Source of the DNA: Methanosarcinaceae archaeon | GTDB lineage: Archaea; Halobacteriota; Methanosarcinia; Methanosarcinales; Methanosarcinaceae | DNA length: 42,939 nucleotides | NCBI GenBank assembly: GCA_020055655.1 | Contig: JAIPUR010000022.1 | Coordinates: 1-42,939, forward strand | Direction of reading: 5' to 3' | Part shown: positions 16,827 through 24,717 of the stretch, one piece after another | How the letters are laid out: the number at the start of each line of letters is the position of its first letter | How positions within the stretch are numbered: position 1 is the stretch's first letter | Position numbers and translations under genes: made by a program | The notes under the pieces: generated by a model | Told to the model about the DNA's origin: nothing | Database searches by the model: none | What the model saw: only the letters and a program-made list of their open reading frames with translations

Positions 16827-18008
16827 TCAGGACCACAATTGTCCTTTAATAATTCCAAGTGTTTTATCACTTGTACTATTATTTATTTTCTTAATGTCCA
16901 CTATGTATTCATCTCCAACTTTGATCGCTGGACTGAAAACAACATCAAGGCCTAATCTTTCAAGGTAAGATTTAAACTCATCAATGACCTTTTTATCTTT
17001 CACCCTGATACGGGAATCATCAGCTATACGGGCTCCATCTTGCACTTCTTCTATGGATTTTCTCATAGGGCGAAGTATGCTCTCTCCAAGGCGAAGGCAG
17101 CGTTCCATCAATTCTTCCTCGCTTTCATTCCATTCTGCAGATTGGAATCCCTCTCTTACAACCCTTGAGAAAATATAGTCTCTTCCTGCTTCATTGTAGA
17201 ACTTGAATGCATGCTGCAGATCAGCACAATTACTTTCAGAACTGGTGTATTTTATTGGTTGCAATACCATATTAGGATCTTTTATGATCACACCCTCGTG
17301 TCCTTTATCCCCAAGATTTTTTATTATGTTCTTGATCTTTGATGCAGCTTCAGGAATGCTGAATTCTCCAAAGATTTCCACCTGTCTGAACCCATATTTT
17401 TCAGCCAGTGTCCTTCTCTCAGACACAGGTAAAGCTCCACCATCATTCTTTCTTCTCATATCAAAAACAAAGAAATCCAGTGAATCTATTTCATATATGT
17501 CCTTTCGAACATAGGGATTTTCGGGTCCTGCCATCTCCCCATATACAACAATATCCGGATATTCCTCGAAAAAGCACTTGTTGAGAAGATTTTGTGCCCG
17601 CTCAGTGGAATATGGACAAACATGCCCGCTTCGTGTCAAAGCTATGAGCTTTCCTTTATAATTCAAGATCCTGACATTGTATCCATTCATTTTTTCTTCC
17701 ACGACAACAGTTGAGTTATCCGAAAAATTTGCCTGGATAGCAGGTTCCAGTAACATTGCCCTTCTGATCTTTGGAAAGCCTTTCACCAGCTCAAAAGAGC
17801 CGTTATGATCTAGAAGAACACTCCCTGTATCTATATCAGAGATATGGTTTGTAAATCGAAAAAGATTATTGTACTGATCCCAGTTCTGTCTGATCAGTTT
17901 TTTATCGAGCAGCTCTGAAAATCTGGAAGGCGACAGGTCCAGGAAATCTGCCGCCTGTTCAATATCTATGTCTGTCTCATTTTTCATATCTTGTTCTCTA
18001 ATGATCAT
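16827..18008 (-). CDS. ATP-dependent RNA ligase, Rnl3 family
   Basis: A 393-residue nucleotidyltransferase-type ligase. Motif I EKMNGYN has the AMP-accepting lysine K106. Motif III is DFFVFDM (178-184), motif [12 protein letters not shown] (236-245) and motif V PIKYT (251-255), with GEMAG (157-161) between. The C-terminal 120 residues match the dimerisation and C-terminal domains of archaeal Rnl3, which joins 5'-phosphate and 3'-OH RNA ends and can circularise RNA. Its start overlaps the stop of the upstream CBS gene by ATGA, so it is translationally coupled to that sensor-like protein. An alternative start is M8. Confidence 0.88.
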   Translation of the reverse strand: MIIREQDMKNETDIDIEQAADFLDLSPSRFSELLDKKLIRQNWDQYNNLFRFTNHISDIDTGSVLLDHNGSFELVKGFPKIRRAMLLEPAIQANFSDNSTVVVEEKMNGYNVRILNYKGKLIALTRSGHVCPYSTERAQNLLNKCFFEEYPDIVVYGEMAGPENPYVRKDIYEIDSLDFFVFDMRRKNDGGALPVSERRTLAEKYGFRQVEIFGEFSIPEAASKIKNIIKNLGDKGHEGVIIKDPNMVLQPIKYTSSESNCADLQHAFKFYNEAGRDYIFSRVVREGFQSAEWNESEEELMERCLRLGESILRPMRKSIEEVQDGARIADDSRIRVKDKKVIDEFKSYLERLGLDVVFSPAIKVGDEYIVDIKKINNSTSDKTLGIIKGQLWS

Positions 18009-18778
18009 GCAAGCCCATTTACAATATTTCTCCTTGTAATAATACCTACCATTTCATCCTCAAGGTTCATGACCGGGAATGCACCTATATCTTCCTCAAC
18101 CATCATTTTTGCAGCGTCATTGATGGCTGTATTAGTGTAAATGGTCTTGGCTCCCATCTTGAGAATATCTTCAACGATCAGGTTCTTTATCCTTGCATCC
18201 TGCTTACTTCCTTCAACCACATCCCTGAATGAACGCATAGCCTTTGCAATATCTCCTTCGGTTATCATTCCTATGAGCTTATCGTTTTCAACAATGGGCA
18301 CTCTTCCTATGTTATTGTCGATCATAAGGCGTCTGACATGTGTTACACGATCACCGGGACTTGCCATCACAGGCTCTTTATGCATGATCTCACCGACAAA
18401 TCCATCGATACTATTATTTTTAAGGATCTCAGCTGGTGTAACCCATCCGATAGGGGCATCATTTTCCATTACTATTATTAGTCCGCCATTTTTTGCCATA
18501 AGGGTGATAGCATCCCTTACTTTCGTATCTGGCAGTACTTTGACGAAGTTTTCTGAAATTGCAGTTGCAACATGAAGTGAGGATGCTGGCTTATTTCCCT
18601 TTTTGCGAGTACCAAGTTCTTCTGTAATGCTTCTCATGGTGAGTACTCCCAGCAATTTCCCATCATGTTTTACAAGAAGACGCCTTGTTCCCTTCTTCTC
18701 CATCACATCAAGTGCATGAGAGAGGGTGTCTGACTTGTCAATGCTAGTAGGTTCTGTCATTATATCTTTAACTTCCAT
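18005..18778 (-). CDS. Four-CBS-domain protein coupled to the RNA ligase
   Basis: A 257-residue protein made entirely of CBS motifs. Four units begin near residues 5 (VKDIMTEP), 72 ([10 protein letters not shown]), 128 (VGEIMHKEP) and 200 (VEDILKMGA), each ending in a GVLT, GWVT, GMIT or GIIT strand. Paired CBS motifs bind adenosyl ligands such as AMP, ATP or S-adenosylmethionine and act as sensors (family knowledge). No effector domain is attached. GGAGAG precedes the ATG. The last base run of the gene overlaps the RNA ligase start, which makes the ligase the obvious candidate partner. Confidence 0.88.
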   Translation of the reverse strand: MEVKDIMTEPTSIDKSDTLSHALDVMEKKGTRRLLVKHDGKLLGVLTMRSITEELGTRKKGNKPASSLHVATAISENFVKVLPDTKVRDAITLMAKNGGLIIVMENDAPIGWVTPAEILKNNSIDGFVGEIMHKEPVMASPGDRVTHVRRLMIDNNIGRVPIVENDKLIGMITEGDIAKAMRSFRDVVEGSKQDARIKNLIVEDILKMGAKTIYTNTAINDAAKMMVEEDIGAFPVMNLEDEMVGIITRRNIVNGLA

Positions 18779-18826
18779 TATTTTCTCTCCATGATCATTG
18801 TCTCAATATGCTTCTTTGAATTAGCT

Positions 18827-19666
18827 TCACTCCACTGTTTTAAGGACATGTTTCCTGCTGATCATACCGACTATTTCATTTCCGTTTATCACCGGCAGTC
18901 CGATCACATGTTCACTTATCATCATTTTTGCAGCATCCACAACAAGACTATCAACTCCGATTCCAGGCGGAAGTTCGGTCATAATATCTTCAGCTACAAG
19001 AGGTACTTCTTTCACATACCTGTAATTCTTTTCCCCGGCAGGTGTTGACCTGCGAGCCATCTTTATACTTTTGGAAGGCATTTTTCCTTCGTTATCGGAC
19101 ATTATGTTCAATGCCATGCTGGCCATGCTAATAAGCCCGACAGCCTCATCTGCATCATCAACTACTACTACCCTGTTTGTATCATTGAGTTCCATTTCAC
19201 TCATGACATGGTTTATGGTATGGTGGCGGTGTACAAATGCAACATCTTCGTTCATCACATCTGACACGATTGTATCAATGTCAAGACCTGATGCATATTT
19301 CATGATGTCTGTTCCTGTTATTATTCCGACAACAGAATTTTTAATAACAGTAAGGGTATTGATTCCGTTTTCCAGCATGAGTTCACTTGCCTGTGCAATC
19401 GAAGCTTCTGGATAGATCGTTATTGGAGCACCATTCATTACCATGTTAACCGGAATTTTGTCGATAGGTCTCCTGCGCCACATGGGTTCAGCCTGTGCAA
19501 GCCTTTTGCTAAGGTCGGTCTTTGTTATTATGCCAACCATGTTTTCATTTTCTGCAACCACAAGAGTGCTTATCTTGTGTTTCAGCATAAGTTTTCTTGC
19601 GTGTGCTACGTTCTCTTCCGGTGCTATAGTGTAAACCGGAGAGCTCATTATATCTCCAACATTCAT
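18827..19666 (-). CDS. Four-CBS-domain protein
   Basis: A 279-residue all-CBS protein. Units start near residues 3 (VGDIMSSPV), 73 (VNMVMNGAP), 138 (VSDVMNEDV) and 226 (AEDIMTELP), with GIITKTD, GIITGTD, GLISMAS and GMISRKH at their ends. A 30-residue basic linker rich in Lys, Ser and Arg (about 192-220) splits the last two. A clear GGAGG lies six bases before the ATG. It lies between two other CBS genes on the same strand, with gaps of 48 and 37 bases, so one transcript is likely. The ligand and target are unknown. Confidence 0.87.
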   Translation of the reverse strand: MNVGDIMSSPVYTIAPEENVAHARKLMLKHKISTLVVAENENMVGIITKTDLSKRLAQAEPMWRRRPIDKIPVNMVMNGAPITIYPEASIAQASELMLENGINTLTVIKNSVVGIITGTDIMKYASGLDIDTIVSDVMNEDVAFVHRHHTINHVMSEMELNDTNRVVVVDDADEAVGLISMASMALNIMSDNEGKMPSKSIKMARRSTPAGEKNYRYVKEVPLVAEDIMTELPPGIGVDSLVVDAAKMMISEHVIGLPVINGNEIVGMISRKHVLKTVE

Positions 19667-19703
19667 GGTGTTCCTCCATTTATCGAACTGTTTCTTAATC
19701 TAT

Positions 19704-20651
19704 TCATTCAGATATCGCACGAAGGATATCTCTCTCTGTAATTATTCCGCGTAGTACTCCATCATCCATGACAGGGAGGGAACTTACATCATCATTTCTC
19801 ATTATCTGTGCAGCTTCTGCAAGATCAGTTTCTGAAGATGCCCATGTTATGTCTCTATTGATCAGAGATCCGATGGGCGCACTAAAAGCTTCATGGAAGT
19901 TTCCAGTAACAACATTTTCAAATGCATGCTCGGCAATATACCCTACCATATTTGAGGCGGTAATCACTCCAAGAAGTATGCTGTCTTTTATTACAGGCAG
20001 ACGTCTGATCTTGTTATCGAACATGATCCTGGCTGCATTTTCAATTGTGGTTTTGGATTCTGCTTTTTTTACCCGTTTGCTCATATATTGAGAGACTGGT
20101 ATGTTTGTAGAAGTTGAGCTTACATATTTCAAAAAATCTTTTTCGGTGCATATTCCACATACACAGTTCTTTTCATCTACAATGGGAACAGATCCTATAT
20201 TTTCTGCTGTCATTATTTGTATTGCATCTTCTATCCGGGAATGTCTGCTCAGGGAAATTACGTTCTCTTGCATTATGTTACGTATTTCTGCATTAGCAGC
20301 TGCAAGAAAATTCCCTTTAAAGTGATTTTCAACGAGCTGGTTCTTTTCTCCGCCCATAAAACTGATTATATCCGTTGAAGTAACAATGGCTTCCAGGCGC
20401 TTTGTTCCGGGGTCTGCAATAATGAGCTTTTTGGAGCTGTTTCCTGCCATGTTTTTAATTGATTCTATAATAGTTGTTGTAGGGGCTGCAATTGCGGGTT
20501 CGTTGTTTGACACAGTCATGATATTTTTATAAACCATGCCTGAGACTTGCTTTTTCTCTACTTGCTTTTCTTTTATTGTCTCGGTTATATTTTGTGTTTT
20601 CAAATAAATCACCGGATCTTTATGTAATACATCAGCATGGAATAAGCTCAC
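19704..20651 (-). CDS. Four-CBS-domain protein
   Basis: A 315-residue CBS protein if the GTG at 20651 is the start. The ATG at 20537 (MVYKNIMTVS) would begin right at the first CBS unit and is a good alternative. Units start near residues 41, 122 (IRNIMQENV), 185 (VSQYMSKRV) and 259 (IGSLINRDI), with ends such as GICTEKD, GVITASN and GIITERD. No ribosome-binding site is strong at either start. It continues the run of CBS genes, 37 bases upstream of the next one. Confidence 0.82.
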   Translation of the reverse strand: MSLFHADVLHKDPVIYLKTQNITETIKEKQVEKKQVSGMVYKNIMTVSNNEPAIAAPTTTIIESIKNMAGNSSKKLIIADPGTKRLEAIVTSTDIISFMGGEKNQLVENHFKGNFLAAANAEIRNIMQENVISLSRHSRIEDAIQIMTAENIGSVPIVDEKNCVCGICTEKDFLKYVSSTSTNIPVSQYMSKRVKKAESKTTIENAARIMFDNKIRRLPVIKDSILLGVITASNMVGYIAEHAFENVVTGNFHEAFSAPIGSLINRDITWASSETDLAEAAQIMRNDDVSSLPVMDDGVLRGIITERDILRAISE

Positions 20652-20737
20652 GGATATTCCACTGTTCAGCTAGCATTAATCCATAAAAGTGCATTTTTTG
20701 CAATCTTTTTCGGTGGATTTTGCATTTGGCGAGAACA

Positions 20738-20890
20738 TTAGAAGGTAGATAATGTGCAATACCTGCCTGTTGAATGTATGCTTTTTGTGATCACAAAAAA
20801 TGCAGTTTTTTCTGCAAATTCATTAAAAGTACGTCCAATCACTTCTAAGGCCGATACATTTCTTTTTTTATCATATATCGAAACAGACAT
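20738..20890 (-). CDS. Possible 50-residue small protein between CBS genes
   Basis: In the 285-base gap between two CBS genes, the minus strand has an ATG at 20890 preceded by GGTGA five bases upstream. It opens a 50-codon frame ending TAA (starts MSVSIYDKKRNVSALEVIG). A run of mixed hydrophobic residues (FNEFAEKTAFFVITK) follows. No family is recognised. The only support is start-site quality and position, so this may be chance. The palindrome TTTTTGTGATCACAAAAA (20782-20799) lies inside this frame. Confidence 0.35.
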   Translation of the reverse strand: MSVSIYDKKRNVSALEVIGRTFNEFAEKTAFFVITKSIHSTGRYCTLSTF

Positions 20891-20936
20891 TTATTTCACC
20901 ATCTTTAGTGTTCTTTCCGTCAGCTGACAAGAAAAA

Positions 20937-21545
20937 CTAGTCATAGTATCCTTCATCTTCTCTACAATCTTCGCACATCATACGTCCATTCTGAAATAGC
21001 AGATCATCATTCAAAGCACCACAACGCTGACATATTCCACGTTCGCTTTGCTTCTCATCTATCAGATCTTCAGTACGATTCAGCTCGATCAGATCTTCCA
21101 GGATCGTGTTCAGGCCAGGAGCTATACCCATTATGTCCTTGTCTGTCAAGATCCCGACTATATGGTCATCTTCCATTACAGCAAGTCTTCGGATATTGCA
21201 TTTTACCATAAGTTCCATAGCTTCTATGATACCCATGGATGGTTTTGTTGATATGATCGGGCTTGACATAATATCTTTACATACCATGTCTCCGGGCAGG
21301 ACGTTCTTTACAACTGTTTTGAAAAGTATGTCTCTCTCGGTAATTATGCCAACACTTTCTGCTCCATGGCTGATTATAATGCTTCCCAGATCATGGCCGA
21401 CCATCTCCTTTGCGACCATAAGGACACTTGCATTTTGATCAATGGCAAAGATGTTCTTTGACATTAGTTCTTTGACCAGTATTCCATTATGAATTTCTTC
21501 AACTGAAATATTGGCTTTTAAATCCCTCTCTACATTTACGACCAT
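20937..21545 (-). CDS. Two-CBS-domain protein with C-terminal zinc ribbon
   Basis: A 202-residue protein. CBS units start near residues 23 (VKELMSKN) and 88 (VCKDIMSSP), ending GIITERD and GILTDKD. A zinc-ribbon follows: C172-x2-C175 (ICQRCG) and C191-x2-C194 (MCEDCR). Small CBS plus zinc-ribbon proteins are common in methanogens. The zinc ribbon may contact nucleic acid or protein. The ATG at 21545 is chosen because GGAAGGA lies about six bases upstream. A 15-residue extension to 21590 has no site. It is the first gene of the CBS run. Confidence 0.85.
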   Translation of the reverse strand: MVVNVERDLKANISVEEIHNGILVKELMSKNIFAIDQNASVLMVAKEMVGHDLGSIIISHGAESVGIITERDILFKTVVKNVLPGDMVCKDIMSSPIISTKPSMGIIEAMELMVKCNIRRLAVMEDDHIVGILTDKDIMGIAPGLNTILEDLIELNRTEDLIDEKQSERGICQRCGALNDDLLFQNGRMMCEDCREDEGYYD

Positions 21546-21773
21546 TAGATATCCTTCCAGACAACTGGGTATAAGGAATAGGCCACACATTCCACGGTTA
21601 AAATTCTCTCTTAATGGTATATATAGATATTCGTACTATTCTAATCTGCTATAAACAAGTGCATAAGCCTTATTTTTAGGCAAAATGGGCCAGTTGGATG
21701 AGAATGGAAATAATGTAAAGGAGATGGAATTAAGAAACGCAAGTTGAAATTGAACTAGTAGACAAAAGAAAAG

Positions 21774-21805
21774 AAAAGAAAAGAAAAGAAAAGAAAAGAA
21801 AAAAG
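21774..21805 (-). terminator. CTTTT tandem repeat, probable T-rich terminator of RPA gene
   Basis: On the plus strand AAAAG is repeated five times (21774-21798), followed by a longer A-run and G at 21805. On the coding strand of the RPA gene, which ends at 21808, this reads as repeated CTTTT directly after the stop codon. Archaeal RNA polymerase stops at T-rich tracts without needing a hairpin, so this repeat is a likely terminator. It is also a simple repeat prone to slippage. Confidence 0.6.
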
Positions 21806-21807
21806 GA

Positions 21808-22932
21808 TCAAAGGACTTTGATCTTGGTCCTGTTTCCTGCACTCAGTTCTATTTCATCATTGAATCCTGATTTTGAATATGCATCAATGATCTCAATATC
21901 AGTGTCTATATCCAGTTCATCCACAAGTGGTGCATGTTCTCCCCAGAGTGCGATCCTTATTCTTCCATGTTCATCAGAGACGTAGATGTTTGAGACCATG
22001 TTAATGGTTCCATCATCACGTGTGAACTCACGAAGTTCACCAAGGCCCGACACTGATCCCTTTATTGAATATGATTCTCCAGGTATTATGTCAGCAATTG
22101 GTGTGAAATTCTCAACGTATTCCACTTTTTCATCTGTCTTTTTAAGCACGCTTCGGTTTCCAACCTGCACTTCGACCTGCTGGTTGAAGTTGTTCTCTCT
22201 TGCGTAGCCGTTGATGATCTCTACAGAATCGTCAATATTGAGTTCTGCTGTTATATCAGTAGTTTCGTCCCAGAGTGTAACTCTTATCTTTCCTGTCTCG
22301 TCACCTATAGTTATGTTTCCAACTCTACCTGTAGTACCGTCCTTACGGTTGAATGTTTTGATGTCGGATATGTCCAGAATTCTGCCCTTGATGTTGAGAT
22401 CTCCCATTCCGTCCTTGACATCTCCAATTTCAGTAGTGGAAAGTGAAGCTTCAATATCCTCTTCTGTTTGAGAAAGTACTCCATTGTTACCAACATTGAC
22501 CTCTATGCCTGAGTATCCCTCTTTCACGTATCCGCTGATCTGGAATACCTGCCCTATCTCTATCTCACCATTCTTGACAAGATCAGCCCTGTCATCCCAC
22601 AATGTAATTCTAATGGATCCGGTTTCATCTGCAACCATCAGATTTGCAACCCTTCCGACAGTTCCATCATTGCGGTTGAATTCCTTTGCAGGGAAAACTG
22701 ACATCACTTTCGCAACAAATCCTACATTGCCGCTTTCCGGTGTGATGTCTCCTATTTTTTGTACGGATTTTCCTGTGTCACTGACTCCAAGATCGTGAGC
22801 TACCAGCATTGCAGCAGTCCGTGTGTCGCATAACCCACTCATCTGTTCAACCTTTTCATCAACCTTTTTGATGAAATCGTCTTTGCTGATTATGTCGCCA
22901 AGTTTTTCATAAATTTCAATAATTTCGTCCAT
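21808..22932 (-). CDS. Replication protein A (single-stranded DNA-binding, three OB folds)
   Basis: A 374-residue protein with an N-terminal helical region (1-50, EIYEKLGDIISKDDF then GLCDTRTAAMLVAHDLG) and three OB-fold repeats at about 65-155, 172-265 and 280-374. The repeats share a core. Compare EFNRNDGTVGRVANLMVADE, TFNRKDGTTGRVGNITIGDE and EFTRDDGTINMVSNIYVSDE, each followed by a (S/K/R)IRxxLW strand. It coats single-stranded DNA in replication and repair. Methanosarcina RPA1 has four OB folds by comparison, so this one has a different repeat number. No zinc finger is present. A CTTTT-repeat tract follows the stop. Confidence 0.92.
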   Translation of the reverse strand: MDEIIEIYEKLGDIISKDDFIKKVDEKVEQMSGLCDTRTAAMLVAHDLGVSDTGKSVQKIGDITPESGNVGFVAKVMSVFPAKEFNRNDGTVGRVANLMVADETGSIRITLWDDRADLVKNGEIEIGQVFQISGYVKEGYSGIEVNVGNNGVLSQTEEDIEASLSTTEIGDVKDGMGDLNIKGRILDISDIKTFNRKDGTTGRVGNITIGDETGKIRVTLWDETTDITAELNIDDSVEIINGYARENNFNQQVEVQVGNRSVLKKTDEKVEYVENFTPIADIIPGESYSIKGSVSGLGELREFTRDDGTINMVSNIYVSDEHGRIRIALWGEHAPLVDELDIDTDIEIIDAYSKSGFNDEIELSAGNRTKIKVL

Positions 22933-23047
22933 AGTTTCTACCTGCAGAATTAGATGTAATATGTCTCTTAAATCATTTGTTCTTGAATATGAAATGTAAG
23001 TTCTTCTTGATAAGCTATATTAATTATGAGATGTATCTCCAACTATC

Positions 23048-23677
23048 ATGATCCGTAAATGTAAAGAGCATGGGTACTTCAGAGGTGATGGCTGCTCTGA
23101 ATGTGGTAATGAAGGGCGTTATGTACTGGACGATGATCGTGAAGAGAGGCTTGGCCGCTTTGTTTCCGGTGCACTCAGACACTTCCCTGCAGATGTTGGC
23201 CTTGAAATGGATCAACAAGGTTGGGTAGATCTGGCTTTCCTTTATGATGCAATGAAGAAGCGTTACAGATGGGCTACAATGGAGCGTTTGATCTCTCTTG
23301 TTGAATCCGATAAGAAGGAACGCTATGAAATTGATGATTCTTTCATAAGGGCACGATACGGTCACTCAGTTGAAGTTGATCTTGTATCTGATTATTCTGA
23401 AAATGAGATTCCTTTCCTGTACTACGGTGTAAGCCAGGAAGAAGCTGATATGATCCTTGATAATGGAATAACTCCTATTAGGCAGTGTTATGTTCATTTG
23501 AGCACTTCGCTGGAAAAGGCAAAACAAGCAGCTTCAGTACATACAGAGAATCCTGTGATATTCGAGGTAGATGCACAGACAGCTCAGGATGAGGGCGTGG
23601 ATATTGTTACGGTAAATGATGATATTGTTCTTGCAAGAGGAATTCCTCCTGTATATATTCGCATAACTGTTGCGTAA
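23048..23677 (+). CDS. kptA: RNA 2'-phosphotransferase (Tpt1/KptA)
   Basis: A 209-residue enzyme that removes a 2'-phosphate from an RNA splice junction by transfer to NAD+ (family knowledge). Expected active-site residues are present: R44 in ALRH, H106 in ARYGHS, R145 in PIRQCYVHLS, and R197 in LARGIPP. Residues 5-19 carry a C-x2-H...C-x2-C pattern (C5, H8, C16, C19), the small zinc-binding start seen in archaeal members. TATATTAATT at 23013-23022 is about 26-35 bases upstream, suiting a nearly leaderless mRNA. It is convergent with the RNA cyclase gene. Confidence 0.93.
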   Translation: MIRKCKEHGYFRGDGCSECGNEGRYVLDDDREERLGRFVSGALRHFPADVGLEMDQQGWVDLAFLYDAMKKRYRWATMERLISLVESDKKERYEIDDSFIRARYGHSVEVDLVSDYSENEIPFLYYGVSQEEADMILDNGITPIRQCYVHLSTSLEKAKQAASVHTENPVIFEVDAQTAQDEGVDIVTVNDDIVLARGIPPVYIRITVA

Positions 23678-23721
23678 TAATAATATTAATTATAAATTTT
23701 ACATTCAGTCTTTTCAGATGT

Positions 23722-24717
23722 CTATTCAATAGATATCTTGAATCTTTTTTCCGATTCTTCAATCTCAAACTTTACATCAAGTATTTGCTCGGTAAGCCAG
23801 ATATTCGTTTTTAAATGTCCACTTAGCTGACTTGTTGTTAGCGATCCTTTTTCTGCAAGACCTAAAAATGGTATCAATTGGTCTGCAAGGTGAATATCAA
23901 CTGCAGATTCTGAATGCAGATTCTCCAGTAATCCATTGGCTGCGATTTGTCCAACTTTTTCAGATGCAAGCCCTTTTTTCCCCAGGGAAATGGAGCCTGC
24001 AAAACCTGACCAGAGTGTGATTCCACTGCCTCTTGATCTGTAATCTGCACAGTCAGTTATTATATCGCAATCAAATCCTTCCTTTTTCAGTACATCTGTT
24101 GCGGAGGATGCCTGCCTTTGTGCAACGTGTTCTGGCAGTTTTGAGCAATGGGACACCCCTGAAATATCCTCTCTCAGCTTCTCAAAATCATATCCTTTTA
24201 TTTTGGAAGGTTCTATCTCAATTTTTACCATTCCTCCGCCTTCAGGATAGTAGCCTCTGTCAATCATTTCCATATTGCTTTTGTACTTCATTTTCTGCAG
24301 TGCTTTGGATGTGACATTTTGAAGATAGTCTATTGATGGGGACCATGCAACATCCGTCCCACCTTTGACAATGAGCTTTACATTCTCTTTTGAATAGATT
24401 GCGGCAGGCATTATACATTGAAGAAGTAAAGTTATGCTTCCGGCAGTTCCAATGTCAATGCACAGATCGATCCCCCTTATTTCCATTGGAGAGTATGTTA
24501 TTTGTTTTGAACCTTTATGCAGGCCTTCTACATTTGCATCACACATCTTTGCTAATGTTTCAATGGATGCCAGATGTTGGGCTTTGATCCCGGGATTGGG
24601 CCGATTTGCCCGAATATTGCTAATGCTTATATCTGCACCAATAATACTTGCAAGAGCTAGTGCTGTTCTTAGTACCTGTCCGCCACCCTCACCGTAAGAA
24701 CCATCTATATCAATCAT
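23722..24717 (-). CDS. rtcA: RNA 3'-terminal phosphate cyclase
   Basis: A 331-residue RtcA. It converts an RNA 3'-phosphate to a 2',3'-cyclic phosphate through an enzyme-AMP intermediate (family knowledge). Signature elements are DGSYGEGGGQVLRTALALA (5-23), RPNPGIKAQHL (39-49), the GGTDVAWSPS segment (119-128) and the nucleotidyl-accepting histidine H276 in DIHLADQL. Length is typical. Its ATG overlaps the stop of the upstream flavoprotein gene by four bases. This is an unusual partner, so the two are cotranslated. Confidence 0.95.
   Translation of the reverse strand: MIDIDGSYGEGGGQVLRTALALASIIGADISISNIRANRPNPGIKAQHLASIETLAKMCDANVEGLHKGSKQITYSPMEIRGIDLCIDIGTAGSITLLLQCIMPAAIYSKENVKLIVKGGTDVAWSPSIDYLQNVTSKALQKMKYKSNMEMIDRGYYPEGGGMVKIEIEPSKIKGYDFEKLREDISGVSHCSKLPEHVAQRQASSATDVLKKEGFDCDIITDCADYRSRGSGITLWSGFAGSISLGKKGLASEKVGQIAANGLLENLHSESAVDIHLADQLIPFLGLAEKGSLTTSQLSGHLKTNIWLTEQILDVKFEIEESEKRFKISIE

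Noticed and set aside
20782-20799. TTTTTGTGATCACAAAAA as a confirmed operator
   Set aside because: It is a perfect palindrome, but it lies far from a recognisable TATA box and inside a possible small coding frame, so no regulatory claim is made beyond noting it.
21774-21805. AAAAG repeats as a CRISPR or satellite array
   Set aside because: The unit is five bases without spacers; it is a simple repeat best read as a T-rich terminator on the other strand.
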